A stretch of DNA of 64,000 nt from Jacaranda mimosifolia. Taxonomy: Eukaryota; Streptophyta; Magnoliopsida; Lamiales; Bignoniaceae. The notes beneath the pieces were generated by a model. That model did not search any database. It had not been told where the DNA came from and saw only the letters and a list, made by a program, of their open reading frames with translations. Shown here in pieces: positions 48,523 to 59,880 of the stretch. Location: assembly GCA_018894105.1 (NCBI GenBank), contig CM032128.1, positions 29,597,299 through 29,661,298 on the forward strand. The letters run 5' to 3'. Each line of letters opens with the position of its first letter. Position 1 is the first letter of the stretch. The position numbers and the translations under genes are program-made.

Positions 48523-50305
48523 ATCTTAGTCACGGTGCTTTGTGAGACCAACAGAGGGCTGATTTCATATGAGGTAGGCAGGGGGAGCGACAGAGGGGTG
48601 GGGGAGTGTCTGTAAAAGTTAGGGTTGAGTTGGGGGGTGGGGGGGACCGACCTGCCTTTGTATTTTCTACTCATGGGAAACACATTTTTATCTTTTCCTA
48701 TTTCCTCTTTTACATTGTCTTTTTCTTTCCTTTTCTTTCTTCAATTTACGGAAAAAGCGAAAATTTTAAAATATGATATTGTTACTTTTAGTCAATCTTT
48801 ATGAAACAATACTGAGGTCATCTTATAATATCAATTAATAGCTTTTATAATAATGGTGTCAAATTTCATTTAAAATTAAAAAATTGAAAATTTTTAAATA
48901 ATTTTTAAAGTGTTCTTATCTTCTTATCTCTCAATCGCTGAAACATATTGTCATAGAAACAGAATTCCTTGCATGTGTGTCGAAGGAATATCTTTTAGAA
49001 TTTAAATATTATCAAATAGTACTATCTGTGATAAGTGACGATTGTATTCCTTTTCATAAATCATCGATTAAGAAGTTCATAATACTAAATTTATATCACA
49101 TTGAAAATGATAAGACAATTTATAAATTATTTTCTTTTTTCATCAATCAGGGCGCATTTGCACAAGGGCAAAACGTCTACCATGTATGTCAACAATACAA
49201 TATTTTGTGAATTTGGCCCATCAAAATATTAACTATTTTTGAAAAACAGTTAGTTTTATCTATTGAGTATACAACATTTAGTAGTAAAATTAGTTTTTTT
49301 TTTTTTTTAAATTTCAGTTGAGAAATATAATAAGATAGAAATTATATGCCATGTGTGTGTCTCATGCTTTTTTACTGCACAGCTTCATGTTAATAGTTTA
49401 TTCAGTGTAGAAATTGATTTTTCAAAGTTCCAACAGCACTCCCCATTTGGCATTTCTTAGATGATAAAAGTGATGGTTGTAGCTATTGTGGCAATGGGAC
49501 TGTGTCAGCAAATATTATTTCCTTAGTCTGTGAAGAGTCAACTGTTACACTTTAAGCATATAGTAATATGCCACTATATTATTTTTAATTACCATCTTAA
49601 TCCACAATCACTTGTTATAAATTATGCAATAGCATGAGCATTTGTCTTGTGAGGGCCTAAGTTGAAAAAACAATGGTTCATAATGAGTCAAACAAGAATG
49701 TATACTATATTCCAAAAAGTTAGATTTAGAATTTTAGCATTGGTAACTTAACTAGAGTGTTACATTTTCAGTTTAAATTTTTATGGATTCTAAATTATAT
49801 ATGTGATAACAAAATATTTACCTCAACAAACTTGAATTTTTTTTAAAATTTTGAGTTATTTATAGTGTACCATTAAAATTCAGCTTAGTAAATATGGAAC
49901 GTGATGGGTTTGGAGCCTAGATTTACCCCATCAAGACAAATCGTATAAAGTAAATTTATAAGACATGCTAAATTTTGCGATGTTTATGCTCATGCTCATT
50001 CAATCTGATCGAAATTTTAATTTAGGCCATGATTAATTTGATTATAATAAAATGTTACTTAGATATTTTGATCATTAAAAAAGTATCTTGATATATGAAA
50101 TTCAGGTGATTATTCTGAAATATACATACCTATTCAGACAAAGACAATCTTCAACTATTGTCTTAAATCTTTTTGACTACTTATCTAAAATTATAATTCA
50201 ATGTCCAAATGCACAAATTTAAGTTTGGAGTTTATGAACAACTTAAACCTCCAGCTCAATTTAATCTCGAAAGGAAGCATCTTAGGAAAATTCAAAGCTG
50301 CAACC

Positions 50306-50865
50306 TTTGAGTTTCAAGAACCGAAGTCCACTCTTACAATTTTCATTAAAGCAAGATCTATCAATTCAAGTGCAAAATAATAGATCTCATCTGTGGTTTG
50401 GTTTTAGTATATATACTGCAGCATGTTCTAATCTTCAAGATTTGTGTCCCTTCACATGCATTAGATCCGATAAATTATCATTTAGATGTTTTGATTCCTC
50501 AATAAGTGTCCTAACATGTATAACTCGCATTGTTATTATCCTCAGCTATATATATTCATTCAATCAATATGATATTTTATTGTCTTCTTAAACTTTTTTT
50601 ACTGCTCATTTAAAATTATAACATATTATCCCATATTTACGATTCAAATTTAAAGAATATGATCAAATACAACTCTAACGACCTCTGTCTCGAATCCAAA
50701 GAGCTTAACCTAAGTATTTCCATCATCCAAATAGTAAAATTCAGAACAACAAAATTTGAGTCTCAAAAACCAAAGTCCACTCTTACAATTTTCCCCAAAG
50801 TAAGACCTATCAAATGAGATGCATAACAATATATCTCATTAATTGTGGTTTTAGTGCAATTTTTG
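50306..50865. repeat. Pair of diverged direct repeats about 450 bp apart
   Basis: 50306-50420 and 50756-50865 share AAGTCCACTCTTACAATTTT, then AAAG.AAGA.CTATCAA, then ATCTCAT and GTGGTTTTAGT in the same order. This is an old local duplication with no coding sense. Confidence 0.75.
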
Positions 50866-50977
50866 CACCATGTTGAGAAGGGCAAATGTGTCCTTATACA
50901 CAAAATTAGTTCTTGCGTCAGCTGCCATTACAAGTCCACACTTTGGAACCCATAGAACAAGGATCATGCCCTAGGTA

Positions 50978-51003
50978 ATATATATATATATATATATATA
51001 TAT
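50978..51003. repeat. (AT)n microsatellite
   Basis: About 13 uninterrupted AT units. Confidence 0.95.
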
Positions 51004-51670
51004 CACCACATTTACTATACCCCTGAAAAAAATAAACAAAAATACAAAATTAATTAGTCACCTATGACCTCATTAATTAAGCAACAGGAATAATGCAAAA
51101 GTCAAAGGCACAGTTAAAGATTTCACCATCAGTCTATATACATTAATGCACATATTTTGGTACCATTTTCAAAATTTAAACAACCCTTAATTGCTCATTT
51201 AATTCAATAATTTTTTTCTAATTCTTGAATCACATGAATCCTGCAAGGGTATTTAAGAGCGCAAATATCAATTCTTTTCTCAATTCAGTCAAATGATTTT
51301 AATTTATATAAGCTTATTTTGCTCGTGTACTTTGTCCTAAATAATTTCAATTATTTAATGCTATATATTTTTTTTTTGGTACTATGGTCGTATTAATAAA
51401 TAATACTATAGTAATTGAATGCATAAGACGCCATTAAACACCTTTGTCTGGTAATTATTTGAGTGTAAGAATTGTTTAATACATCTTTATTAAATCACTA
51501 CTCATAATTTCATGAATAAATTTAAAAAAAGAAAAAGAAAAAGAAAATAATAAGTAATGTGGATAAGTACTGTACTCATACAATGAATAACATAAATAAT
51601 TGGTACGTACATACCTGAATTTCAACACCCGTCTCCTCAATTAAGCTTCCAATGCGGGTGGTTTGGATAC

Positions 51671-51671
<1 letters not shown>

Positions 51672-51699
<28 letters not shown>
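51672..51699. repeat. T28 homopolymer
   Basis: Uninterrupted run of 28 T; length is likely unreliable. Confidence 0.9.
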
Positions 51700-51704
<5 letters not shown>

Positions 51705-52315
51705 TTTTAAAAATTAAAAAATTAGTTATAATTTTGAAAATAAAAATGAGAATGTACGTAAATATTTTGTCTTGAAAATGATGATTAAGATAAATATAGA
51801 GTTGAAAATTTAAACCGTTTATATTCTTTTAGTGCCTAAAAAATGTGTTTTTTCAAATATATATGTATATTTTAATTATTCATAAATAATAGTCGGTATT
51901 TTGTATCAAATTGAATTTGAGTTTGATTGATATGATAATAGACTGATATGGCGGGTTTGGAAGAAATTAAAAATGAAAATGAGGGATTTCCAATTAAAAT
52001 GTCTATAAACTGACGATTTTTAATTTTTAAATAATACCAAAAATAAAAATGATCTTTAAAAGCATAAGCAAACGAAGCGTAATATAATATTTTGGGAGTT
52101 GAAATTTCACCTGCAAATTTTTTTATATTTAAATTAGAATATGTAAAAAACTTTTCCTATTTGAAAGAAACTAGCTGGAATTATAAGCAAAGAGCACAGC
52201 CTCAAATGAGTCAAGTCAGGGTTTTGACTTTGAGGCATGTTTACGTAAATTATTCAATTTTCTAGTAAATTTTTTCGTTTAAAGAAAATAAAATTCTATG
52301 ACAGCTAAAATATTA

Positions 52316-52766
52316 GAGTCCCGTTTGTTTTCATTTTCTCCTCAAAATAAAAATAGAAAATTATCACTATTTACACCATTTTTTTCAAATATTTTCATTT
52401 TCAAAACACTCTTTATTATATTCTTTCTCAATTTTCATCCCTTTTTCAACTTTATCATTACCTTAATCATTTTTTATCTTCCCAATACTTCTCATACACC
52501 ATTCACTACAAAAATATTATAAATTAAAATTAAAATTATAATATTATTTTTTTCAAATAATCACACACCACATCATCTATTCAAATTCAAAAACTACACA
52601 ATTTTCAACACAAAAACACCAAACATCCAAATACATCTCATTTTCACACCTATATAAACCTATAATTTTCTACAACACATCCAAATAAAATTTTATTTTC
52701 AAATTTAACTATTCTAACTAACTTTTTTCTCTCCATTTTCACTTGAAAATGAAACCAAATGGCCCC
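52316..52766. mobile_element. Tourist/PIF-Harbinger-like MITE (451 bp)
   Basis: Inverted ends: GAGTCCCGTTTGTTTTCATT on the left and, reversed, GGGGCCATTTGGTTTCATTT on the right. It is flanked by TTA at 52313-52315 and 52767-52769, the 3-bp duplication typical of PIF/Harbinger. It has an AT-rich non-coding interior. A related transposase lies at 57151-58551, but I cannot show that it mobilised this element. Confidence 0.65.
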
Positions 52767-53204
52767 TTAGCGTCCACTAGTTTTCTTAGTTTTACTTACG
52801 AAGCACTCTTTATTTAGGGCATTTTCTTGCAAATTGATTATGCGACCAATTTACTTTTAACCCACTAAATTTTCATTAAACACATTAGAGCTCAATTCTA
52901 ATAATCCAACCTAATATTTATACTAAAGCACCAGTCTTTTGATATATTTTCAAATGATTTTTCTAAAATATTTTTATTCTTATTTTTTAATTTTCATAAC
53001 TACAATTTTTTCAGGCTACAGCCCAATTATTACTATTTTATTTTAATTTTTAATTTATCTAAAAAATCAAATAAGTTATTAAAAACTATAGTACGACATA
53101 AAAATAAATAAGTATTTTATTTATTTCATGCTATAAAAGTTTTCGTACATGCATAAAGTATATCAAAGTTATATATTCTCATAACTTATGTCCATATATA
53201 GTGT

Positions 53205-53228
53205 TATATATATATATATATATATATC
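53205..53228. repeat. (TA)n microsatellite
   Basis: About 12 TA units. Confidence 0.9.
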
Positions 53229-55340
53229 AATAATATTGAACCATTTCATTTGCCAAACAAATGAAAAATCTCACAAACCCACATAAATCCAAGACAATAA
53301 AATACAAACCCTCTCATAAACATTTAAGGGTGGTTTAAAATTTACTTCGAGCTTGACTCAAACTCATTATCATCCCTAGACTAATTAAACTTATACATTG
53401 AAATTACATCAATAATTTGATCAAATTTTTTAAAAATCATCACAGTTCTTATGGCCCTAATTTTATAGTCTATTAATTTTAGTTACTTAAAACAAAAAAT
53501 TGATAGAATGGTATATAGAAACCTAAACAATTTTATTGATTATCATGAAAAAAGAATGATTTTTTTTTACTTGTGTGAAGTATTAAAGCACGCTACTTTA
53601 ATTGACTATAAGTTTAGATCACAAATTAGATTCTCTTTTAAGAATAGATTGACTGAGGAGGGATTTCTTTTTTTCAAAAATGGGGGGAAGAAAAAGAAAA
53701 TAAAGACAAAAAGTGGGGGAAAATAGACCTTTCTTGAACCTCTCTTCTTTTGAAGTTTTTTTTTCCTAACCTTTGCTTTTGCTTTTTTTCATGGCCATAC
53801 TATAAAAGCAAAATACATTTGATCTTGTTAAAGGTGCAAAAAGGCAAACACGATTTCATGAGAAGTAATTCTCATTGTTTTCTTTCCATTTCTCCCAAGC
53901 TTATAATCTTATGGAGAAACTAGATTGATAATATGAACTGCTTCACAGTATTACATCAATTCTTGTTTTTGTAGTTTTTATGCAACTCCTTTTTTCCCTA
54001 TTTTATGTTCAAAACGTCATCTGGTTTTTCCTTTTTTCCTTTTGTTTTAACCAATAACTTGAGGTGATTTGTAACTTTTTTTTTTTTTTTTTTGAGGTGA
54101 TTTATAACTTGTACGTTAAAGGTTTAAACTATACCATTTGAGAGTAGATGTAAATTATATAATTAGCTTGCTAAACTAGCTAGTGAAATTTGAAATGAAA
54201 GGGAACACTATAAAAATCGAATACCATGTTCTAAGATTACGATTAAACTCTAAATTTAAAAGGCCTGTTCTTTTGGTATTTGGGTATTTTGTAGAAAATA
54301 TTTTGGAAGAATGGGTTTTTGGGAAAAAAATTTGGAAAATGTGTCATGCGCTTCTTTTTGTTTTGGGAAAACACGGAAAATGAATTGAGAATGAGTTGTT
54401 TGTTCTTTTGTGTTTTGGGGGGAGACAAAATTTACTGTTGATGTCGAATTAATTGCTTTTTTGTTGGGTTTGTAGGGTGAAGTGAATTTTCAATGTAATA
54501 TATATGTATATTTTTTGTTGGATGATGTATATGTGTGTGTGTATGTAATGATTGAAGTATTATTGTAATAATAAGATGTATAATTAATTTATTTCAAATT
54601 TTTAATTTGATATTTTATCATTTATTTATTATAAAATTAATATATGTTGTATGCCATTGGAACAAGTATTCATTAATTCAATTTAAATTAATTATTAGAA
54701 AGCATATTAAGTATTAAAAATTATCTATTACATTAATGACAAAATAAACATTGAATTACGTATAGGAAAATAGATTACTAATATATGTACATGTATCGAA
54801 AAAAAATATATTTAATAGACTAAATTATATCCAAATAAAAATAACGTTATTTATTTTTTTACTTCTAATATTATATAATATATAATTTATGAATAAACTG
54901 GATTTTATTTGATTTGCAAATTATTTAATTGTAGTATTATTAGATACTTTAGATATAATTATATAAATATACTAGAGTACAATAGAGATGTATTATTACA
55001 TTTAATCACATTTAATATACATAAATTATACATATATATATATTAAATATAGTTATATTAATAGAATTATATTGCCTAAATTTATTTAGAAATATAAATG
55101 AATTAATCTAAATAAAAAGATGAATCAATTAAATGTTTATAACATTCATTAGCACATAGAGCTATTTATGGTTTAATAATATGTTACTTGATAAATCAAA
55201 AAGTAATGTTTAACTGATACAGTGAAGAACACATTTTAATGTCCAATACGAGTTTACTTTAAAAATACGATAAACTTAAAAAAACCGATTCATAGTTCGC
55301 CGTACATAACAAAAACACAGTCCAAACATATGCATTTGGA

Positions 55341-56892
55341 TTAATCATATGGCGATGGTAGATTACGTGGTCTGCACCGTGCGGTGCTTACATCGCTTGT
55401 ACTAGTGGAATCCAATGCGCATGGTCTCATCATACATTGCATGAGTCCACAACGTGTGTGGCTCACTTGACCATCCACTGATGCCCTATCACTATCATTA
55501 CATTCTTTATGTGGTGGAGGTACATATAGAGGTACAGGATTCATATCTCTCTCTACCCTTGATCGTACTGGCGACCACGTGGGTGCTCGCGGTCCATAAT
55601 AAGGAGAACGTGTACTAGATGCATCAGAATCGGCAATGACAATCGGGTTAACGTAATCCCCACCCACCTATAATCTAGCATGAACTTCATCCTCCTTATT
55701 AATATTTGGGTCAACAAGTTCGATGTCAGCAAATCATATCGGGGCTCCCCTCGCTCAAAATATCGGGTAGAAGAAGGCTTGATCTGTATGTGAAAATTAT
55801 TTTGGAAATTATTAAAATTATTTTACAAATGGAAAAGGAATGAATAAATTTCAACTGTTAAAGAAATAATTTGGGTACTGGAATATATTCTTACATGACT
55901 AAGCCTATCACGCAAATCAAGTGGCACATACGTCTCCCCCGTAGGTTCATTATACCACACATTTGGATGCTACATGACTATGGTGACTGTTTCATACCTA
56001 TCCTTCAAGTTATAAAGCTAATCAGTAACGAACTCTATGGTGAAAGGCCGCTGGAAATGACGCCTCAACTTATATGCCAACTCTGGCATATAAATCTCAA
56101 CGTACATGTCATTTGTCAAGGACGAAGTGGTGTTAGCATCTAGCAACATGTGGATAAATCTCTCCTCCATATCTAGCCCCCAGACATCAGGGATATGCAA
56201 AGTAAGAGCATCTATTGATCGACGTCAGTTCATAACAACACCTACAGTTGCATAAACAATGAATATTATGATGTGTACTTCCATACATATAAATCTTTAA
56301 ATTATACATATTATATGATGCATGGTTAACAGTATATGTAGAAAATTATGCATAAAAAAAATATATTCAAGTTTATAGTAGTGCCAAATTTTAAATCAAA
56401 ACCTTATAGAAATGCCAATCAAACATCAATTACAAGCTTAACCTTTTGAGACTAACTAAAATATCACAGCAGTAGTAGCTTAATCAGTAGAGCAACAACA
56501 ATGATCAAAATCACAAGTATGACAAACACAAGACATCCACATAATGGGAAAAGCTAGAAAATGAATCATACAACGTCCCGAGTGCATATCATCGTTGGAA
56601 CCCCTGCTCCTGGCGCTCTACACAGGTTCGCCCGGTGATGATGGTCGAGCAGAATTGCTAGCATCAGAATGAGACTGCGCTCCAGTAAAGGTATTGCTAC
56701 TACACTGTCTACAAGACTGATCACTCTGCGTCCATGAGTCCACCCATATAAAAGAACCAGCATGATCCCCCCCATAGGACATCTAAAGAAAAACCGTCCA
56801 TAATTTGCAGATGTCTTGGCCATATATACCCTCATCGGTCCTGCCTTGCAAGCACATAAACGAGGGTTGTGTGAACCCATCGCTGGTGACAT
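55341..56892 (-). pseudogene. GRF zinc finger plus Myb/SANT-like protein, probably transposon-derived
   Basis: The minus strand begins with MSPAMGSHNPRL, then a GRF-type zinc finger: CACKAGPMRVYMAKTSANYG, then GRFFFRCPMG. A frame change at a run of G (about 56766-56771) shifts into HAGSFIWVDSWTQSDQ, which continues the finger with His where the last Cys is usual. A Ser/Asp-rich linker follows. After a gap, 56018-56200 encodes a Myb/SANT-like domain (MEERFIHMLLDANTTS, ELAYKLRRHF) continuing to QLYNLKDRYETVT and a WYNEPTGETYVP segment with one stop. The last piece, 55341-55667, is Pro/Arg-rich low-complexity (YGPRAPTWSPVRSR) and ends PRNLPSPYD. It lies directly downstream of a Harbinger transposase in the same orientation. 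GRF fingers bind nucleic acid; the role here is unknown. Exon structure is not resolved and the parts may not belong to one gene. Confidence 0.55.
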
Positions 56893-57150
56893 AAGTTAAA
56901 TAAGCTACAAGTTTTATTGACTTTTAATATGATAAATGAAAAATAAAAGTCTAAACACGGAATAACGCAACGTACAATACTTTGTTGAACACAATATAAG
57001 AAACAATACAACTTAGAAAAAACATAAATAAGTTATACAGTACACACGTCAAAAGTAAAGAGCAGTACAAAGAAATGCATACGTAATAGGTAGACACATT
57101 ACTTGTAGAAAGTTCAATCCCTGGAAACAAGGAATTAACCTTAAATTGCT

Positions 57151-58551
57151 TTAATTCCTTCTATCATTCCACATTTGCATTGCTATCTCGTCCCTAAAAG
57201 CACATTGAGTGTTGATCTCTTCTTGACTTGGATGATCCCTGTGGTAGAAGGTATGCCAATCAGTCTTCTCCTTAGTTAACAACTCGTTGAAAATTTTATC
57301 ATCACGACTGCACTTTCGAATAAAGTTATGTAGACACAGCAAGCAATGACTAAGTCCCTTTGACGATTGAGGAAGTAGTTAGGCATCCCCCATGCTAGAA
57401 TAGGAAACCTCTTTTTTAGAACACCGAATGAATGCTCTATGTGGTTCCTTAATCTTGAATGTGCGTGATTGAACATCTATCTATGATTGTTGTACACAGC
57501 AGAATTTTTGAACTCCTCCAAATGGTAGCGCAACTGTCTATACGGTGCTAGAAAGCACATGTAGTTTGTAAACCCGGCATCTACAAGGTAGTACTTCCCT
57601 AACATTGTAAGTGGGACATCATTACTTTAATAATCCTTTTAGAAGTTCAAACTATTCATAATTGGGTTATTCGAGTCATGTAAGGAACTTGGTGGAGGAA
57701 ACGGGAACAATGGGTCGTTTTGAATCTCCGTCAGCAGTACCCATGAATCATTCATGCTGTCATCTCATCCGGCGTTCACGTAAGTAAACATAAGGTCAAA
57801 ATCACATATATTTAGAATGTTCTGGCAGGTATTTCCCTTGCATGACCTATAAACATTTGGCCAACAATGAAGGACCCAAGCGTTGATTATAGTGCAATCA
57901 ATTGCTCCTACAACTCCCGAAATTGTGAAAATGATCAATGAACATGAAGGAATGGTATTCATTGTTCTATAAATTGAAGGAACAAATCTTCTTATTAAAT
58001 AATCAAACCTTAAAATAAGGATAAAAATTAGAATTCGACTCAAGCTGAGGCGAAACCTCATCAAATCGTGGTGGAGATACTATCTCTGGTGCCGAGCAGA
58101 CCAATGCACATAGAACTCATCTTATGTGGTGATTCACCATCAAGAGAGAATGTTGGAACCTCTCCATTGTATAACGTTGTCTCTGGTGCATCCCTACTAT
58201 TTGCATGAACATAACCAACTCCTTTACAACAAATGCGCGTGATTTATGAGTTTGTGTTAGTAGGTCATGAGATGTCATTAAGTCAACCAGAGCTTCAAAC
58301 ACTAGTTTGGTGATCCGGATGTTATCATAAAACCTTTGTGGGTGAGCATTCAATATTTCTGCCACCCAATCGTTTCCTTGCATCCAATAGTTATTTCGAC
58401 GCATCCTTTGTGGTGCCAGGTTTGGTGCGATAATCTCCATAACAAAAAAATACTCTTCCTCTCCGTCTGAAATGTTACTCCCTAGGGTACCCGAACTACT
58501 GTCACCTTCAGAATCTGTAGGAGGATTTATTGAACTTGAGCCACTCGCCAT
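57151..58551 (-). pseudogene. PIF/Harbinger DDE transposase (HARBI1-like), decayed
   Basis: The N-terminal part (58117-58551) starts MASGSSSINPPTDSEGDSS, followed by WVAEILNAHPQRFYDNIRI and MQIVGMHQRQRYTMERFQHS, typical of plant Harbinger transposases. The catalytic region follows: GVVGAIDCTIINAW (first Asp, about 57905), CDFDLMFTYVNAG, a stop at about 57765, NDSW, then KYYLVDAGFTNYMCFLAPYR (second Asp, about 57590). After a TAG just before 57476 comes MFNHAHSRLRNHIEHSFGVL (the Glu), RFPILAWGM and LHNFIRKCSRDD. The DDE triad is recognisable, but three or so stops and frameshifts make it inactive. The Myb/SANT-like ORF1 lies just upstream in the same direction, the usual two-gene arrangement. 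Confidence 0.88.
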
Positions 58552-58769
58552 ACTACTTCAAAACAACATATAAATTTTTGATTGTACCTATATGCAAATA
58601 GGGAAGAAAACATATATGGAAATGGAGATAGTAAAGAAGGAAATAGAAACACTTGATAAAAGACATGGCAACACTAGAACATACGAGCAAATTTATCATA
58701 CGATACAACGATAATGTTTAAGATGGCATAATGAAGTGCATAAACTTAAAAAAGATAATGCAAGTCACA

Positions 58770-59800
58770 TTAACATTCAAAAGCAAAGTAGACAGATAGC
58801 AGATCGTCTATTGTTATGGGCATACATCGAAATCGGTCACATGTACTCCAAGGACTTAACCAAATGCACTTCTCATGATCGTCAAGCCTAGTGAAGAAAG
58901 AACGTATAGTGCTACTCTTTAGAGCACTAATAGCTCTTGCAAAGAGGCTATCGGGGAGTCCTTTCATTCCTCGGAGTGATTTAATGCACATCTGTATGGA
59001 CCTCTCAATGTTATCCCCCACCCTATTGGACATGGGTTCCATTAAGTCGTCCCACTTGTCGAGCTCCTCATCAAATGGCAATCCTTCTCTATTTGGGGCA
59101 TCACTTTCCTTCGACGTGAAGATCCTCCCGAGGTGCTCTCTATGTCTGCCAAGTCATCACCACGACTACCCAAACGTCTAGAACGAATACCTCCTGCAGA
59201 AATCATATTAACGCTAGGGACCCTATCCTTGTCGGAAGCCTCGATCTACTGTGAAGAAGATCGAGACTGTGACCTTGTCGCGATGGAACCTTAGAACATT
59301 TCTATACAGTAATCATAATGCGATAGGCTATGCTAGATGATGTGTGCCTGATTTGGATGCTCCTATTTCATAAAAAGCATTGTGAAAATAGTAAGGAAAT
59401 AATATAAGAATATGGCTAAGTGATGTGAAACTAAAAGGAATAACGGTGAACCCTAGCGAAATCTAATGTTGAATTCGAGAGGGGGATCCCGTAACAGTGT
59501 TTCTTTCGTAATCCCAACTAACACTAGTCTCCTTGGTAACTAGTTGATGGAATAAGCACCATGCGATCCGAAAGCGATTCCACTTAGTTTTGCACCGTTG
59601 AACCGTATAACTAAACTGGCTATGCATGCGTGCATTTAATTTGTTGCAAATTCTTCCTCAAGTGAAGGCCAAGAATGTGGTTGTGAGCAGCTGACCATTA
59701 ACGAATTCTTCATAGCATATCTTAATGAACTTAATCTCATTTTCAAGAGGCCATCGTGTGGAACTCACCCTTGGATGGCCGCACGTGAAACTGTTGGACG
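58770..59800 (-). pseudogene. PIF/Harbinger ORF1, Myb/SANT-like DNA-binding protein, decayed
   Basis: The first part (about 59460-59770) reads TRWPLENEIKFIKICYEEFV, then LLTTTFLAF, an in-frame TGA, GRICNKLNARM, CKTKWNRFRIAW and VSWDYERNTVTGSP. This is the pattern of the plant Myb/SANT-like domain (Myb_DNA-bind_3). The C-terminal part (58770-59081) reads DEELDKWDDLMEPMSNRVGD and ends in a hydrophobic FARAISALKSS stretch. In Harbinger elements this protein binds element ends and helps import the transposase. Spacing of about 220 bases to the transposase and shared orientation support one element. TIRs and a TTA/TAA duplication were not found. Confidence 0.75.
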
Positions 59801-59880
59801 ACTCTTTTCCATGTGGATCCATCTATGTTCCATACCAAATGTTCGAAGCAGAAACATCGATATTCTTATACTAAGTGTAA

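Larger units (their letters stand above)
48530..55330. other. AT-rich intergenic stretch, mostly without recognisable content
   Basis: No gene supported. It begins with the KRP copy B promoter side. It contains a repeated phrase pair (50306-50420 and 50756-50865), (AT)n at 50978-51003, a T28 run at 51672-51699, a Tourist-like element at 52316-52766, (TA)n at 53205-53228, and a very AT-rich stretch 54480-55200. Confidence 0.5.

Noticed and set aside
54243..54428. Possible foldback element around GGCCTGTTCTTTTGG
   Set aside because: Only one end resembles known MITE termini; no matching inverted copy or duplication was found.
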